The position numbers and the translations under genes are program-made. This document shows positions 63,316 through 64,000 of a stretch of 64,000 nucleotides of DNA, in pieces (position 1 is the first letter of the stretch; the number at the start of each line of letters is the position of its first letter). The stretch comes from JAPPLB01 sp965206655 (lineage in GTDB: Bacteria; Acidobacteriota; Terriglobia; Bryobacterales; UBA6623). Under the pieces are notes generated by a model, which saw only the letters and a list, made by a program, of their open reading frames with translations, had not been told where the DNA came from and did no database searches. The stretch lies in the NCBI GenBank assembly GCA_965206655.1, contig CBDBKC010000038.1, positions 434,001-498,000 of the forward strand, read 5' to 3'.

Positions 63316-64000
63316 CTACAAGAACCCTGGATGTCTGTTAGGACTTCCGGCTTTTGCCGGCGCCACCTTCGGCTGGGCCCAGCCGGGATACCCGGCAGCG
63401 CGGTAGATCACTCGTCCCTTCTTCATCGTCAGCACACACAGGTTGATCCCCAGGTAATACGGTATCTCGCGGTAGTCGCCTGCGTCGAAGATTGTCACGT
63501 CCGCCTGCTTGCCTGGCTCGAGTGATCCTAAACGCCCCGCTATTCCCAAGGCAGCCGCCCCATTTACTGTAGCCGCGGAAATGGTTTCTGCCGCTGTCAT
63601 ACCCATGTGCGAACAAGCCAGCGACAGCACGGTGCTCATGTTCACGCTTGGCCCGCCGGCGGCGCCGAAGCCGCTTGCCAACGCCACCGCAACACCGCTG
63701 TCAATCAGATCACGGGCCGGCGCGAACTTGCGGGCGGGCTGCTGGTGAGATACCCCCGGCAGGAGCGTTGCCACGACGTTGCTGTCGCCCAGCGCGTCAA
63801 TCTCATCCGGTTGAACGAACGGCGCGTGGGTCACTGAAGTAGCGCCTATCTCGACCGCCAGCCTCACTCCCGAGTCGCCCTCAGTCGAACCCGTCTGAAT
63901 TTTCAGTTTGAACCCTAGTCCCTGGGCAGCCTCGGCGATTCGGCGGGTCGAATCGGCGTCGAAACCCTCCGCCGCGGCGTCCACGGCGCAGTGCCGCGCC
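63316..64000 (-). CDS. HutI-like amidohydrolase, 5' end beyond the window
   Basis: The last about 228 residues are present; the reading frame is still open at 64000. The C-terminus (GRLGSLEPGKQADVTIFDAGDYREIPYYLGINLCVLTMKKGRVIY) matches imidazolonepropionase. However, metal-site motifs differ: HutI has LKLHADE, here LKIQTGS; HutI has ATDFNPGS, here ASGFGAAGG; the DHL histidine is kept (THAPF). This suggests loss or change of zinc binding. Coupling with ftcD argues for a role in histidine breakdown, but catalysis is doubtful. Confidence 0.75.
   Translation of the reverse strand, partial: ARHCAVDAAAEGFDADSTRRIAEAAQGLGFKLKIQTGSTEGDSGVRLAVEIGATSVTHAPFVQPDEIDALGDSNVVATLLPGVSHQQPARKFAPARDLIDSGVAVALASGFGAAGGPSVNMSTVLSLACSHMGMTAAETISAATVNGAAALGIAGRLGSLEPGKQADVTIFDAGDYREIPYYLGINLCVLTMKKGRVIYRAAGYPGWAQPKVAPAKAGSPNRHPGFL

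Overview
The window looks like a chromosomal segment of an acidobacterium, most likely near Bryobacterales / Candidatus Solibacter. This is inferred from gene content only, because no rRNA or housekeeping marker tree is possible here. The pointers are high GC, Ser/Thr kinases with the N-terminus MIG..S.YKIL.KLG.G, many Tat-exported proteins and lipoproteins, TolB-, YncE- and PQQ-type beta-propellers, and CocE- and CehA-type exported hydrolases. There is one tRNA (Phe, GAA). No rRNA and no CRISPR array were seen.

Layout. 0.1-4.3 kb: a GNAT acetyltransferase, a complete IS1595-family element with an 8-bp target duplication, and an ATPase/HNH-nuclease pair that resembles the Septu (PtuA/PtuB) anti-phage system. 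4.4-14.5 kb: TypA GTPase, three exported beta-propeller proteins, a small lipoprotein, a TlpA-like thioredoxin, and a Ser/Thr kinase. 14.6-17.4 kb: a GntR / ABC ATPase / membrane-protein operon with ATGA overlaps and a palindromic operator. 17.7-26.8 kb: Tat-exported proteins, an amidohydrolase, a sigma / anti-sigma / membrane sensor set, a flavin-binding protein, DUF4159, tRNA-Phe and an enolase-superfamily enzyme. 26.9-35.3 kb: a CocE hydrolase divergent from a four-gene operon of three paralogous Tat-exported PLP enzymes and a CehA/TolB metallohydrolase. 35.4-40.5 kb: GrpB-like protein, a phospholipase-A2-like protein, a glycosyltransferase and an S9 peptidase. 40.6-45.3 kb: an FHA pseudo-protease / PP2C phosphatase / Ser-Thr kinase operon whose kinase has lost its membrane anchor to an IS481 insertion.

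45.7-56.8 kb is a degraded, mobile-element-rich island. It holds a truncated FAD oxidoreductase, a group IIC intron next to a terminator-like hairpin, a gene with an internal amber stop, a 276-bp IS1595-derived miniature element, a sulfatase-like gene split by an IS1380-family element, an IS3 element nested in the end of an ISNCY/IS1202-like element, and a frameshifted isomerase. 56.8-64 kb returns to ordinary genes: a GH20-like protein, a response regulator, a metallophosphatase, frameshifted VOC and Gfo/Idh genes, and an FtcD / HutI-like pair that runs off the window end.

Two themes cut across the window. Several genes have a TANNNT hexamer 6-9 nt before the start codon and no ribosome binding site, which suggests leaderless transcripts. 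Five genes carry apparent single-base frameshifts; these are either real decay or assembly errors, and the sequence alone cannot decide.
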